NCBI RefSeq assembly: GCF_026339875.1
Contig: NZ_JAPEPZ010000001.1
Location: forward strand, 8,618,001-8,682,000
DNA length: 64,000 nt
DNA from: Streptomyces sp. NBC_01571
Lineage (GTDB): Bacteria; Actinomycetota; Actinomycetes; Streptomycetales; Streptomycetaceae
Direction of reading: 5' to 3'
This document shows positions 11,601 through 20,559 of this stretch, piece by piece. Position numbers and translations under genes: made by a program. Under the pieces are notes generated by a model. It searched no databases. It was not told where the DNA came from and saw nothing but the letters and a program-made list of their open reading frames with translations. Position 1 is the stretch's first letter; each line of letters begins with the position of its first letter.

Positions 11601-13439
11601 CGGACGCGGGCCCTTCCACCACAGCAGCAGGACGACCAGGAACCCTGGTGGCTGACCGTCCAGCCGACCATCATCAACACCCAGGCCCGGCAAGCGGCCC
11701 TGGCCATCCTCCGCCCCGACCCCGACCCCGGTCAGGACACCGACACCGGCTGGCCCCAGCCCATCGAGGAGATCGAGCAGAACCAGTACTTCCAGGACCT
11801 GGTCCACTCCTTCACCACCCAACGGGCGAACGGAGCGCTGACGGAAGACTGGCAGAACATCGCCGAACAGTTCCGCACACCCCGCAACTGGAACAACGTC
11901 TCCGGCGACATCGCCCCGGTGATCGCCGCCCACCTCTACAACATCCGACTCCACACCCTCCAGATCGAACCCCACGGCACCACCTGGCCCCTCACCTTCG
12001 GCCCCACCCACGGCCAACCACTCCACCTGATACGCCACGCCGACCACTGGATGCCCGCCCTCCCCACCCCCACCCCCCAAACAGCCCCCACACCCCACCC
12101 CACCACCGGCCCCCCACCCCCACCCGACACACCCACCACCCACCAACCACCCACCCAGAACACACCCGACCAGCACACCACCCACACCCACACCACCCAC
12201 CCCACCACCCCCCACCAGCCACCGGGCCGGCAGGCCGAGAAAAGTCCACACGCCAGCCCGAAGGACCGCAAAACCATTAAGTGGACGGATGAACTGACCC
12301 TGGCCGCCATCGACGCGTGGCGCAACACTAAACACGCCGACGAAGAAAACTGCACCAAAATCCCCCCACAGGGCGCTAAGGCGCGCGTCCGCATCCCGAA
12401 CACCGACAGGTACGAAGATGTCCCCATTGGTACGAAAATACAAAAACTGATAAATGCGGGTGTGAAACGCGCGTCTCCCCACCTGATCGGGGGACTGAAA
12501 GAGCGCAACATCCACATGGAGGAAGTGGACGGCGCCTACAGGATTGTCCGCCAGGCAGGCCAAACACTTCGACGTGAGTGGCCGATCGAACAGTTTATAG
12601 CCGGTCTCCTGCACTGGCGGAGCGAAGACCGCAGCAATACACTCCCCAAACAAGGAGACGAGGTGGTCTTTGCCGTTCCTGGCAGCGACACCCCTTCCAC
12701 CGTCCCCATCGGGGACATTCTGTACAATATGCTGCGCGGCCATAGGGAGCTGGCGGAGGCCGATATCGCCCTGCTGCAACAGCACGGAATTCACCTGTCG
12801 GAACCCGACAATGACGGCCGTCGCAGACTCCTGCAAAACCCTGCACCGACCGCCTCCGGCAGCGGGACCGGGCCTGACCCGGAAGCCCAGCCACGTCACA
12901 CACGCCAGGACGGCACCGACGCAGGCCCGCCTCCGCAGCCCCACAGCCTCCGCCGCCGCGCGCCCACCCCCACCTCGGCCGGGCGACCGGTCGGAAAGCG
13001 GCCCCGCCTCACCCCCGCAGGCACCCCTCGCCGCTCCGTCCCGCAAGGCGCCCCCACCCCACAGCCCGCGCAGCAGCCAGCCGCCGAGACCAGCCGCCCC
13101 GGCATCACCACACCGGAACAAGAACAGCAACAGGACCCGGCGCGCGGCGCGGCGACCTGGCCCGGCGAGCACGCCGGCGAGGCTGCCGGGCAGGACCCCG
13201 AAGGCCTCGGCGACAAGCCGGCCGCGCACCCTGCCACAGGCCCGACACACGAGAGCGAGGAGAGCACAACAAGGACGGCCGGCCCACCGCCCGCCGACGG
13301 CCCGCCCCCGCACACGGCCACCCGCGCAGCCCCTGCCGCAGGCACGCCCGCAGACACCGGCACCGCAGAGCATCAAGCCATGTCGGTGGAGGACTACATC
13401 CTGGACCAGATGAGAGGCCGGCCCCGAACCGCCGAGTAA
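5246..13439 (+). CDS. Giant multidomain protein, copy 1, C-terminal part: zincin, two OTU domains, HA-like modules
   Basis: This frame continues the upstream gene after the frameshift near 5245; an ATG at 5028 in this frame precedes the real coding. The order is: helical repeats to about 5850; a zinc metalloprotease domain (5960-6960) with HELGHVLHHLH at 6687 and a later GEFVAEVF glutamate; a 112-residue tandem repeat (7171-7795); Pro-rich and DVADSRTG-type linkers; OTU domain 1 with DGDCFFHAL (Cys codon 8763) and a C-terminal HW; three HA-like modules (9520-10410); basic clusters RKRPRP and RRPKRGKGG; OTU domain 2 (Cys codon 11478); two more HA-like modules (12283-12822); a low-complexity tail ending DYILDQMRGRPRTAE. 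OTU proteins are cysteine proteases, commonly acting on ubiquitin. An exported effector or toxin is the likeliest role, but that is inference. Confidence 0.8.
7171..7795 (+). repeat. 336-bp direct repeat inside giant gene copy 1
   Basis: Two nearly identical units begin at ACCAACGAGCGG (7171 and 7507) and encode a 112-residue segment with LQAVFRSLPPDIREAV and TARRTAIDRTIAVLTARHR. Copy 2 has a single, diverged unit near 33.9-33.7 kb. The unit is helical and of unknown function. Confidence 0.9.
8150..8620 (+). repeat. Coding simple repeat (DVADSRTG / GWTG units)
   Basis: Tandem variants of GACGTCGCGGACAGCCGG and ACCGGCTGG encode Asp/Ala/Ser/Arg/Thr/Gly/Trp-rich linker just before OTU domain 1. 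The matching copy 2 region (about 32.93-33.13 kb) is shorter. Confidence 0.85.
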
Positions 13440-13475
13440 TTGTCAAAACGTGTGGATCAGTTGAGGTGGTTCATG

Positions 13476-13826
13476 CACGGCAGCTGTAGACAGCTCTGTC
13501 GGTGTTCGTCACGGCTTGTCAGCGGTGTGACGGGGGTGGCAGCGGGCGCGAGGTCGGCCGCCTTGATCATGACGTGGACTGACACGACATCAGAACGAGA
13601 CGGCCGCATCGGTCACGGTGGACCATGAAGGCCACGACCTCGCGTTGGAGGGTTTGCCGGCCTCGGTGGCCGGCTGTTTCGCCCGCTCCGAAACCCGGGA
13701 GACGTTCGCGCGGATGGCTCGGGCCATGCTGATGGAGCTCGAGGACGTCAACTGCTGGAGCCTGGCCGAAGCGATCTCGCCGACACCACACCATGATCAG
13801 CCCCGCAGCTATCTACAGCTGCCGTG
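13476..13826 (+). mobile_element. Deleted IS remnant (IS701-like, MITE-sized), left arm
   Basis: The segment is bounded by imperfect inverted ends: CACGGCAGCTGTAGACAGCT at 13476-13495 and AGCTATCTACAGCTGCCGTG at 13807-13826. Inside, from 13618, an ORF reads FARMARAMLMELEDVNCWSLAEAI, which resembles the N-terminus of IS701-type transposases. It then runs straight into the right end, so most of the transposase gene is deleted. The same remnant is present in the other arm and so predates the palindrome. Family assignment is tentative. Confidence 0.6.
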
Positions 13827-14017
13827 TCGATGAGCGTGACGTGCTCGACCTCCCCTCAGGAACCCGGGAAGCCGCCCTCAACGAGTTGGCCTTCCACGCG
13901 TCGGCCCAGCTCCCTGCCGACGCGCCTTTGGGTGCACACGAGGCGCCGGTGCGAACGGCGGCAAACTGCAAGCAGGCACTCGCCCGTCTCCTGCCGCTCC
14001 TCGAGACACCCTCGTAG
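13793..14017 (+). CDS. Small hypothetical protein (74 aa), left arm
   Basis: The ORF begins inside the right end of the IS remnant and continues with normal codon use (DERDVLDLPSGTREAALNEL). It ends LLPLLETPS. No family is recognised. It is the only sizeable ORF on the same strand downstream of the giant gene, so an accessory or immunity role is conceivable, but nothing in the sequence demonstrates it. It may equally be the 3' end of a gene cut by the IS remnant, whose right end now supplies the start codon. Confidence 0.4.
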   Translation: MISPAAIYSCRVDERDVLDLPSGTREAALNELAFHASAQLPADAPLGAHEAPVRTAANCKQALARLLPLLETPS

Positions 14018-14059
14018 GCCAGAGCAGTGAGCCGGTGGCCGGGACCGGTCGGATGGTTG

Positions 14060-14473
14060 CTACAGGTCGAAGTCGAGCTGTTCGACGTCGGTGAACTCCA
14101 CCATCAGGCCCTGGGCGCGGCGGCCGCCGTCGCGGAAGTACGTCTCCCCGAGGCCTTCGGCGGTGATCGCGCGCAGCTCGTTCTCGCCTGCGCCGGCAGC
14201 CTGGGCGTCGAAGAGGCGGGCGGCCCAGGCGGGTGGCAGGGCGAGGGTGAGGTGGCGGATCCGGGCGTCGTCGGTGGTGCCGGGGGCTGCGGTGAACCCG
14301 AACCGGGCCCGGGTGTCGATGATGATGCCCGTGGTGGTGGCGGCCTGTCGGCGGGCCTGCTCGCGGACGCGGGGCTGCCAGCGGGCGCGGACGGCGTCCG
14401 CCAGGCGCCCGGCGAGCTCCGGGCGGGGCCGGCGGATCTGGTCTTTGACGTAACGCTCGACCCTGTTGCCCAT
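14060..14473 (-). pseudogene. 5'-truncated gene at palindrome centre, left arm
   Basis: An open frame of 137 codons reads VERYVKDQIRRPRPELAGRL and ends EFTDVEQLDFDL. Its first four codons (MGNR) are the terminal inverted repeat of the adjacent IS1182 copy A, so the native 5' part is missing. The remainder looks like a genuine mixed helix/strand protein of unknown family. The truncation point is the presumed palindrome centre. It differs from the right-arm copy by at least one Ile/Val change. Confidence 0.6.
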
Positions 14474-16293
14474 TCGGGTTGTGGGCTGACAGCGGCTTGA
14501 TTGTGCTGGCACGGTTGGTGCTGCGGCCGGTTCCTTCCTGATCCCCGGTCGCGGGGTGGGAGTGGTCGTGTCGTTGGAGCCGCGGTCGTGGCCGGAGCCG
14601 GATCCCGTGGTGACGCGGGCGGTCCGGGCGAAGAACTACGGACGCGCGGTGCCGTTGCCGGTGGCGGTGCGCGACCGGCTCGGGGAACTGTTCCCGGACG
14701 AGGAGTTCGCGGCTGCATTCGGCAAGACGGGGCCGGCGGGTTGGTCTCCGGGGCGCCTGGCGTTGGTGACGGTGTTCCAGATGGCGGAGAACTTGACGGA
14801 CCGCCAGGCCGCTGAGGCGGTGCGTGACCGGCTCTCGTGGGCCTACGCGTTGGGGCTGGGGCTGGAAGACACCGGCTTCGACTTCACCGTGCTGTCCCAG
14901 TTCCGCACTCGGGTAGTTGAGCACGGTCTGGAGGAGAAGGTCCTGGACCTGCTGCTGACCCGTCTGAAAGCGCAGGGTCTGGTCGGGGCCGGGGGCAAGC
15001 AGCGCACCGACTCCACCCGTATCGTCTCCGCGGTGCGGGACCTGAACCGCCTGGAGCTGGCGGGTGAGTCGGTACGCGCGGCAGTGGAGGCGTTGACGGT
15101 GGCGGCCCCGCACTGGGTCGCCGGCGTGCTGGACGTGCCCGGCTGGTCGCGTCGCTACGACACCCGCATCGACACCTGGCGCATGCCCTCCTCCGCCACC
15201 AAGCGCGACCAGCTCGCGCTGACCTACGCCCGCGACGGCCTCGCCCTGCTCAGCTCCGTCTACGATCCGCGCTCCGAACCCTGGCTGCGCGAGCTGCCCG
15301 CGGTGCAGACCCTGCGCACCGTGCTGCTGCAGAACTACACCCGCACCACCGCGCAGAACGGACGCGAGGCGGTGGCCCGCCGCACCAGGACCGAGGAGGG
15401 CGGCGACGGGCTGCCGCCCGGCCATCTGCGCATCGCTTCCCCTACGACCTCGACGCCCGCTGGTCCGCCAAGCGCGACACCTTCTGGAACGGGTTCAAGC
15501 TGCATGTGAGTGAGAGCTGCACGGATGCGCCCGAGAAGGAGCGCACCGCCCCGAACCTGATCACGAACGTGGCCACCACCGCCTCCACCGTCCCCGACAC
15601 CAAGGCCCTGGACGGCATCCACCAGCAGCTTCAGCGCCGCGGCCTGCCTCCGGGCGAGCACTACCTCGACTCCGGCTACCCCAGCGCCGAACTGATCGTG
15701 AAGTCCCGCAAGACCTACGGCATCACGCTGATCACCCCGGTTCTGCTCGACCAGTCCCGCCAGGCCCGCGCCGCCCAGGGCTTCCAGGCCGACGCGTTCA
15801 CCATCGACTGGAAGTACCAGCAGGTCACATGCCCCCAGGGACAGACCAGCTCCTCCTGGAGCCCGTGCACCCAGCACGGCCACCCGATGATCGTGGTCAC
15901 CTTCACCAAGCCGACCTGCGGCCCCTGCCCGGTCCGCGAGTTATGCACCACCAGCCGCCGGGGCTTCCGGCAGCTCACCTTGAACCCTCGCCCGCTGACC
16001 GAGGCCCTGCGCACCGCACGCGCCGAACAGGCCGACCGGGACTGGCAGGACGCATACGCCCTACGCGCCGGTGTCGAGGGCACCATGCGACAAGCGATCG
16101 CCGTAACCGACAGCCGCCGGGCCCGCTACCGCGGCCTGGCCAAGACCCACCTCGAGCACGTCCACAGCGCCGTCGCCCTCAACCTTATCCGCCTGAACGC
16201 CTGGTGGAACGGCAGGCCACTCGACCGCCGCCACACCAGCCACCTCGCCCGACTCGAACTCAGCCTCGCCGCGTAACCGAATGGGCAACAGGG
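14461..16293 (+). mobile_element. IS1182-family insertion sequence, copy A
   Basis: The element is 1833 bp with 17-bp terminal inverted repeats CCCTGTTGCCCATTCGG / CCGAATGGGCAACAGGG. The left flank ends CGCTCGA and the right flank starts TCCTCCCC, so there is no duplication around this copy alone. The matching TCGA lies beyond copy C. It is one base shorter than copies B and C. Confidence 0.95.
14556..16276 (+). pseudogene. IS1182-family transposase, copy A (frameshifted)
   Basis: The gene starts at a GTG, as in copies B and C. One C is missing from a CCCCC tract near 15438-15442 compared with B and C. Frame one therefore ends at 15509 and the rest continues in another frame from 15506. The first catalytic Asp (TDSTRI) is present, but the second Asp (LDSGYP) and the Glu (GVEGTM) lie after the shift. 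An active transposase would need frameshifting. Confidence 0.92.
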
Positions 16294-16760
16294 TCCTCCC
16301 CGACGGCCAGGAAGTCCGCGGACGGCTGCACGCCCGCCGCCAGGGAAGGGGTAGCTGGCTCTACCAGGTAGGAATCTTGGTGTGGAAGGACAGTGTGGAC
16401 GGCTCCGCCGAGCCTGCCGAGCAGCGATTCTGGGTCTCTCCTGCACACGCACGTCCGGTTCCCGATGTCTCCTACGAGCACGTCCCCACCCGCCGTGCAT
16501 CTGGACCGGGCAGCCCGTCCCAAGGACGCGCGCCCGCGTGGTCCCTTCAGTATCTGCCCCACCGTCCCGGGCACCCTGGCGCCACACTCCTCCACGTTGT
16601 CGGCTGCACTCCAAGCGACCGGACACTCACCCTGGAAGAGGCTCTTGCCGCACTCCAGCAACCCCGCGCGGCAGCCTGCATCGAATGCGACGCGGCCCGG
16701 TCCCTCGCTCCCGAACAAACTGTAGGCCGACCAGAACCATCAGCCCCGGCAACACCGTGA
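16281..16760 (+). pseudogene. 5'-truncated plasmid-type hypothetical protein (DUF6233-like)
   Basis: The frame LPDGQEVRGRLHARRQ ... PGATLLHVVGCTP ... ACIECDAARSL resembles the C-terminal half of small DUF6233-type proteins common on Streptomyces plasmids; this match is from memory and is tentative. The first residues (MGNR) again come from the inverted repeat of IS1182 copy A, so the native N-terminus is lost. A CxxC pair lies near the C-terminus. Confidence 0.5.
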
Positions 16761-16907
16761 CGGCATCCGCTCGGCCGCCGTCTCCTGCAGTGCCAGGCAC
16801 CCTGTTCCTGCCGGGGAGCAGCGTCGGCGGATTCCGGGCGCGGGACCGCGTCGTCCGCAGGAGCGCGTACCGTTGACCGGCATCACGAACTCGCAGCGGG
16901 AATCACC

Positions 16908-17597
16908 ATGCCGTTTTCTCCAGAACACTCCGCCAGCGCCGTTGTCCCGGCCGGGCCGGTCATACAGCGTCGGCCCCAGCGGTCGGCGGTCCGTCACGGA
17001 CAGGCTTCGTGTGCCGACTACGGCTGCACCCGCATCGAGTGCCGCCAGGCGGCACTGAGAGCGCGCCGCCGGCGCAGGCAGGACCGGCTGCGGGGCCTGC
17101 CTGCTCGTGTGCCGCCGTACGCTGCCGCGCGGTGGGCGGTTCGGCTGCGTGAGCGGGGCATGTCCGCGCAGGACATCGCCGACCGGGCCGGCCTGTCCGT
17201 GACCCTCATCCGCCGTATCCTCCGCGTCCCGGAGCAAGGCCAGGCGAAGCGGGACATCGCTCGCACGACCGCTGACGCAGTCCTCGGCATCCCGCTCCCT
17301 GCGCGCCGCGAACCTGGCGCCCCGGGCCTGACCAGCGCCTCGGTATCGTCGCGGCTGCTGGCCGACCTGGCCCGTGCCGGATGGCCCGCCGCCGCACTCG
17401 CCCAGCGCCTGGGTGTCCACGCCCGTACTGTCGCTGAGGTCCGTGAGAAACGTCGCCGCCTCCGGCTCGATCTGGCGCTGCGGATCCGCAGCCTGCACCG
17501 TGAACTCATCGGCATCGACCCCGTCAGCCAGGGCATCCGCCCCGCCGACGCCGCCCGCGTCCGCACCGCAGCCGCCCGACACACCATCAAGGGCTGA
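16908..17597 (+). CDS. Helix-turn-helix DNA-binding protein (229 aa)
   Basis: The N-terminus has a Cys-rich motif CADYGCTRIEC (residues 35-45). An Arg-rich helix follows, then a helix-turn-helix (GMSAQDIADRAGLSVTLIRR, about 84-103) and a second HTH-like segment near 150-185. This arrangement is usual in HTH proteins of actinobacterial plasmids and phages, and a regulatory role is likely. The ATG follows AGCGGGAATCACC, a weak ribosome binding site. It faces the endonuclease VII-like gene tail to tail, 77 bp away. Confidence 0.7.
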   Translation: MPFSPEHSASAVVPAGPVIQRRPQRSAVRHGQASCADYGCTRIECRQAALRARRRRRQDRLRGLPARVPPYAAARWAVRLRERGMSAQDIADRAGLSVTLIRRILRVPEQGQAKRDIARTTADAVLGIPLPARREPGAPGLTSASVSSRLLADLARAGWPAAALAQRLGVHARTVAEVREKRRRLRLDLALRIRSLHRELIGIDPVSQGIRPADAARVRTAAARHTIKG

Positions 17598-17674
17598 GGA
17601 AACCAGGGGTCGTGGGCGTCCGGGTCGGCTACGGACTGGCGCTGGGAGGGTGCGGGGGTGACGGTGCTGTTCCT

Positions 17675-19027
17675 TCAGAACAAGGCCAGGCCGTCACCGC
17701 TGGTGTCCGCGATAACGGGCCGGGACTGGGCGGGGAGGTCGTCAATGCGGTCGGGTCCGGCCGCAGCGGCCACACAGGGGGCGGTCTCGGCCAGCCAGGC
17801 ACGGAACTGTTCAGCGGCTTCGCGGTAGGAGACGTGCGCCAGGACACGGTGCTCGCCGGACGGGCAGAAGTCGACGACGACCGTGAGGACGCAGGCATGG
17901 GGCGCGTGGTGACTGCCCGTCCACGAGACGCGCAGGGCGCCGCAGGGTTTGCGTCCGCGGGAGCTGCGGGCATCGCGGTGGGTCGGGCGCTGTGGCCGGC
18001 ACGCTACGTGGGCGGTCCACGCGGCGAGGTGGGCGAGTGGCAGGGTGGTGCGGGCGCGGCAGCCGGGGCAGCGGTGCCAGTGCCGGAGCCAGTCGGCAGC
18101 CTGGGTGTCGAAGAGGCGCGTGTAGTGGCCGGCCACGCGGATGTCGTTGCTATAGAGGTGGTCGGGGCGCTCGTGCGTGTTGCAGGACTGGCAGACCGGG
18201 GCACGGACATAACCGTGTTCATGGCAATGGTCCAGTACGGCCGCGGGTGCGGTGCGGCAGACCGCGCACGCCCACCCGGCTACTTTCCGCGCCATGCCGG
18301 GCTTCTTGCCGAGAACCGAGTACAGCTGGCCCTGCAGTTCCCCGTTATAGGGACGCAGCGGGACGGCTGGGGCATCGGGGCTCGCCGTCTGCCCGCCGTC
18401 GGCGGACCGGGTCTGCCCCAGGCGGTCGGATGACTCGGTCACGGCCGTGTCCGCCTGACGGGCCCGCCTGGCATGTAGCCACTGCGTTTCCGTGTGCGCT
18501 GCCGCGTCCAGCAGCCTGACCACAGCACGCGGCAGCCACCACGACCGTGCCGTCCGGCCATGAGGCCGTTGCACGAGCAGCCTCCACCAGTCGATCCCCG
18601 CCAGATGGGACGGCCGGGCGTCTCCACCTTGGCCTGGGCGCCCGGGGCCGCCCGCTTCCTGCAGATCCCGGGAGATGCGCTCGCGCCACGGCACCAGCGT
18701 TCCCTCGTCATGTTCCGGCTTCAGCGCACTGCCGAACGGGCCGATACGGACCAGGTCCCGGCGGTCCATCTCCACAGCGCTCATCTCCGCCGCAGCCCGG
18801 CGCACCTCCACCTCCGAAACGCCCCACGGGCCGCCGCCGGCCTTCACCATCGCCACCACACGCCGACCGAGCACCACATACCCCGCCTGGACATGCACGG
18901 GAAAGGAGGTGAACACCGCAGAAACCGTCGGCACAACGCTGCCAGCCGTCAAACCGGCCCACAAGACATCCGCGGCGCCCAGAGAGATCAAACCGTCCGC
19001 GCGGCCCGCGGTGACACGCTCTGACAT
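17675..19027 (-). CDS. Endonuclease VII-like (HNH-type) protein (450 aa)
   Basis: The central part carries the zinc and catalytic signature of recombination endonuclease VII proteins: CAVC (254-257), LDHCHEHGYVR (265-275) and CQSCN (279-283). Endonuclease VII enzymes resolve branched DNA in phages. The long N-terminal part (1-240) includes an SLGAADVLWAGLTAG segment and is not recognised. The Cys-rich C-terminal part (CPGC, CPSGEH) may bind more zinc. ATG at 19027 is chosen as the first start of an uninterrupted frame. The role in this block is unknown; phage-like or plasmid recombination is the most natural guess. Confidence 0.65.
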   Translation of the reverse strand: MSERVTAGRADGLISLGAADVLWAGLTAGSVVPTVSAVFTSFPVHVQAGYVVLGRRVVAMVKAGGGPWGVSEVEVRRAAAEMSAVEMDRRDLVRIGPFGSALKPEHDEGTLVPWRERISRDLQEAGGPGRPGQGGDARPSHLAGIDWWRLLVQRPHGRTARSWWLPRAVVRLLDAAAHTETQWLHARRARQADTAVTESSDRLGQTRSADGGQTASPDAPAVPLRPYNGELQGQLYSVLGKKPGMARKVAGWACAVCRTAPAAVLDHCHEHGYVRAPVCQSCNTHERPDHLYSNDIRVAGHYTRLFDTQAADWLRHWHRCPGCRARTTLPLAHLAAWTAHVACRPQRPTHRDARSSRGRKPCGALRVSWTGSHHAPHACVLTVVVDFCPSGEHRVLAHVSYREAAEQFRAWLAETAPCVAAAAGPDRIDDLPAQSRPVIADTSGDGLALF

Positions 19028-19174
19028 ACCGCCAGGCTAGCCACCCGGCAAAGCACAGCGATTCCCGGCCCCGTCAGCCGGAAACCCGTCGCGTTTCGCT
19101 CCCCGGACTCTCCGGCTACGGGAGCTGCCAGTTCTGGCTTACCGTGCCACCGGGCCCGGGCTCTGTCGTTTGTG

Positions 19175-19257
19175 TAGGAGTGGAGGGAATCGAACCCTCA
19201 CGTCCATAGGACACCGGGACTTGAATCCGGCGCGTCTGCCAATTCCGCCACACTCCC
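19175..19257 (-). tRNA. tRNA-Leu (anticodon CAA)
   Basis: An 83-nt class II tRNA reads on the reverse strand. The acceptor stem is GGGAGTG/CACTCCT with one terminal G-U pair and discriminator A. The D-arm GGCGGAATTGGCAGACGC is leucine-type. The anticodon loop is TTCAAGT (CAA at 19223-19221), the long variable arm is GTCC-TAT-GGAC, and the T-arm is GAGGG-TTCGATT-CCCTC. CCA is not encoded. The anticodon stem has an A-C mismatch next to the loop. It would read TTG codons. Confidence 0.93.
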
Positions 19258-19623
19258 CAGAACACTTCAGCACTCACTGCGCTGCACCCCGGTCCCGGGC
19301 TCGACTCAGCCCGGGACCAGAGGGCGGACCCGTGTACCGCCGTCACGCCATACACGGACCACTGTGCTGTGAAGCGATCAAAACGATATCCCACGAACTC
19401 ACCGTCCCTGCCCGCCTGGTGGAGGTCGGTGCCTGCCGCGTCCAGCCGGCGGCGCGGCCCATAAGCGGACCACGATCACGGCGACGTCACCGCGGGCCCC
19501 GCGGGTGACACCGGCGCGCGCGGACAAGGCGTCGACCTCGATGCGTTCGCAGGCGTGACGGGAAGAGCCGACGAACGCTTCGGTGAGACCCGGCACTCGC
19601 CCACCCGGACGACCACTCAGGAG
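19258..19623. other. Intergenic region between tRNA-Leu and the ssb-linked HTH gene
   Basis: There is no supported gene in these 366 bp; the short ORFs on both strands look like shadows. The only clear structure is the hairpin at 19291-19318. Confidence 0.5.
19291..19318 (-). terminator. Perfect 11-bp hairpin, probable terminator
   Basis: GGTCCCGGGCT and AGCCCGGGACC form a perfect 11-bp stem around a 6-base CGACTC loop. There is no T tract, which is common for Streptomyces terminators. It lies downstream of the ssb/HTH pair and upstream of the tRNA, all on the reverse strand. Confidence 0.5.
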
Positions 19624-19854
19624 TCAGGAGGCGGCTGGTGGCGGTGGCACGGCCAGGATGTTGCGCACCACCACCGGGTCCAGTCCGGTACGCCGGGCAA
19701 TGTGCTGGACCGTCTCCCCTGCCTGCCGGGATGCGACGACGGCTGTCCTGAGGTCCCGGCGCGCTGCCTGCAGGGCCTCCTCCGCTGCCGTCACAGCCGC
19801 CGCCGCTGCCTCCAGCATGCCGTCCGCAGGCATGTCCGCGGAGGATGCCGGCAT
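19624..19854 (-). CDS. Small HTH protein translationally coupled to ssb (76 aa)
   Basis: The ATG at 19854 overlaps the ssb stop by one base (TGATG), which implies translational coupling. The N-terminal half is an Ala-rich helix (AAAAAVTAAEEALQAARRDL), probably a coiled coil. The C-terminal half is HTH-like (ETVQHIARRTGLDPVVVRNI, residues 47-66). It resembles small helix-helix-HTH proteins of actinobacterial mobile DNA. A regulatory or partner role for SSB is inferred from position only. Confidence 0.6.
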   Translation of the reverse strand: MPASSADMPADGMLEAAAAAVTAAEEALQAARRDLRTAVVASRQAGETVQHIARRTGLDPVVVRNILAVPPPPAAS

Positions 19855-20333
19855 CAGAACGGGGCTTCCGTGGCCGGGGCGTCCGCGCCGCCGGTGGGTG
19901 TCGTTGGCCGTACCGGGCTGGCAGTGGCCCACGGGTCGTCCGGCGCCGTTTCCCGCGCCGGCACAGGACGAGAAGTCCGGGTGATCGTGACCGTGGCGAA
20001 CGTCATCGACGCGCCCACATCATCGACGTCCAGCACCATACGGGAGCGCTTTTCCCCCTCCGGTGTCTCCCACCGGTCGGTGCGCAGCCGGCCCGCCACC
20101 ACCACCCGGGCCCCCTTCGACACCGACCCGGCCAGGTTCTCCGCCAGCTGACGCCACGCACTGCACTCCATGAACGTGGCCTCACCATCACGCCACGTGT
20201 TCGTATCACGGTCGAACGTCCGTGGCGTCGACGCCACCGTGAACCGCGCCACCGGAACCCCCGCAGCGGTGAACCGCAGCTCCGGATCATCCACAAGGTT
20301 CCCAATCACCGTCAACGGAAGATCATTTCGCAT
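19854..20333 (-). CDS. ssb: Single-stranded DNA-binding protein
   Basis: This is a 159-residue SSB. The OB-fold reads LTVIGNLVDDPELRFT (about 7-22), ARFTVAST, ATFMECSAWRQLAENLA, KGARVVVAGRLRTDRWE and RSRMVLDVDDVGASM. A disordered Pro/Thr-rich tail ends DAPATEAPF and lacks the typical acidic DDEPPF tip of chromosomal SSBs. ATG at 20333 is preceded by GGAGG at a suitable distance. Such accessory SSBs are frequent on conjugative plasmids, where they coat single strands during replication or transfer. Confidence 0.93.
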   Translation of the reverse strand: MRNDLPLTVIGNLVDDPELRFTAAGVPVARFTVASTPRTFDRDTNTWRDGEATFMECSAWRQLAENLAGSVSKGARVVVAGRLRTDRWETPEGEKRSRMVLDVDDVGASMTFATVTITRTSRPVPARETAPDDPWATASPVRPTTPTGGADAPATEAPF

Positions 20334-20559
20334 CCACAAAGCCTCCCACACACCACCGACACCACCCCCACACGGTTGAGGAAGAGACCAGAGGAGAAGG
20401 CTCGAAAAAATCGCATCATGGTGAGAACCCTCGAGCCCTCCGACCCGCAACGACGGGTAGGTGCCAAGTGATCCGGTGCGGTCGCTGCCGCGTTGTCGGC
20501 GACGTGGTCCGCGGACTGTGACGCGGTGAACACGGCGGCTGGATGAACGGCCTGGCCTT

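Larger units (their letters stand above)
1..14460. repeat. Left arm of giant imperfect inverted repeat
   Basis: This arm reads almost base for base as the reverse complement of 25248..39872. Position 1 pairs with 39872, position 13439 with 26269, and position 14460 with 25248. The arm holds the convergent giant gene, a small IS remnant, a 74-codon ORF and a truncated gene. The arms differ by many substitutions and by several large indels (metalloprotease segment, HA-module duplication, simple-repeat lengths), so this is not one sequence assembled twice. The repeat continues past the left edge of the window. Confidence 0.95.

Noticed and set aside
14060..15425. Long reverse-strand frames opposite the IS1182 transposases (about 500-530 codons)
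   Set aside because: Recurrent antisense shadows in all three copies, caused by high GC; no domain features.
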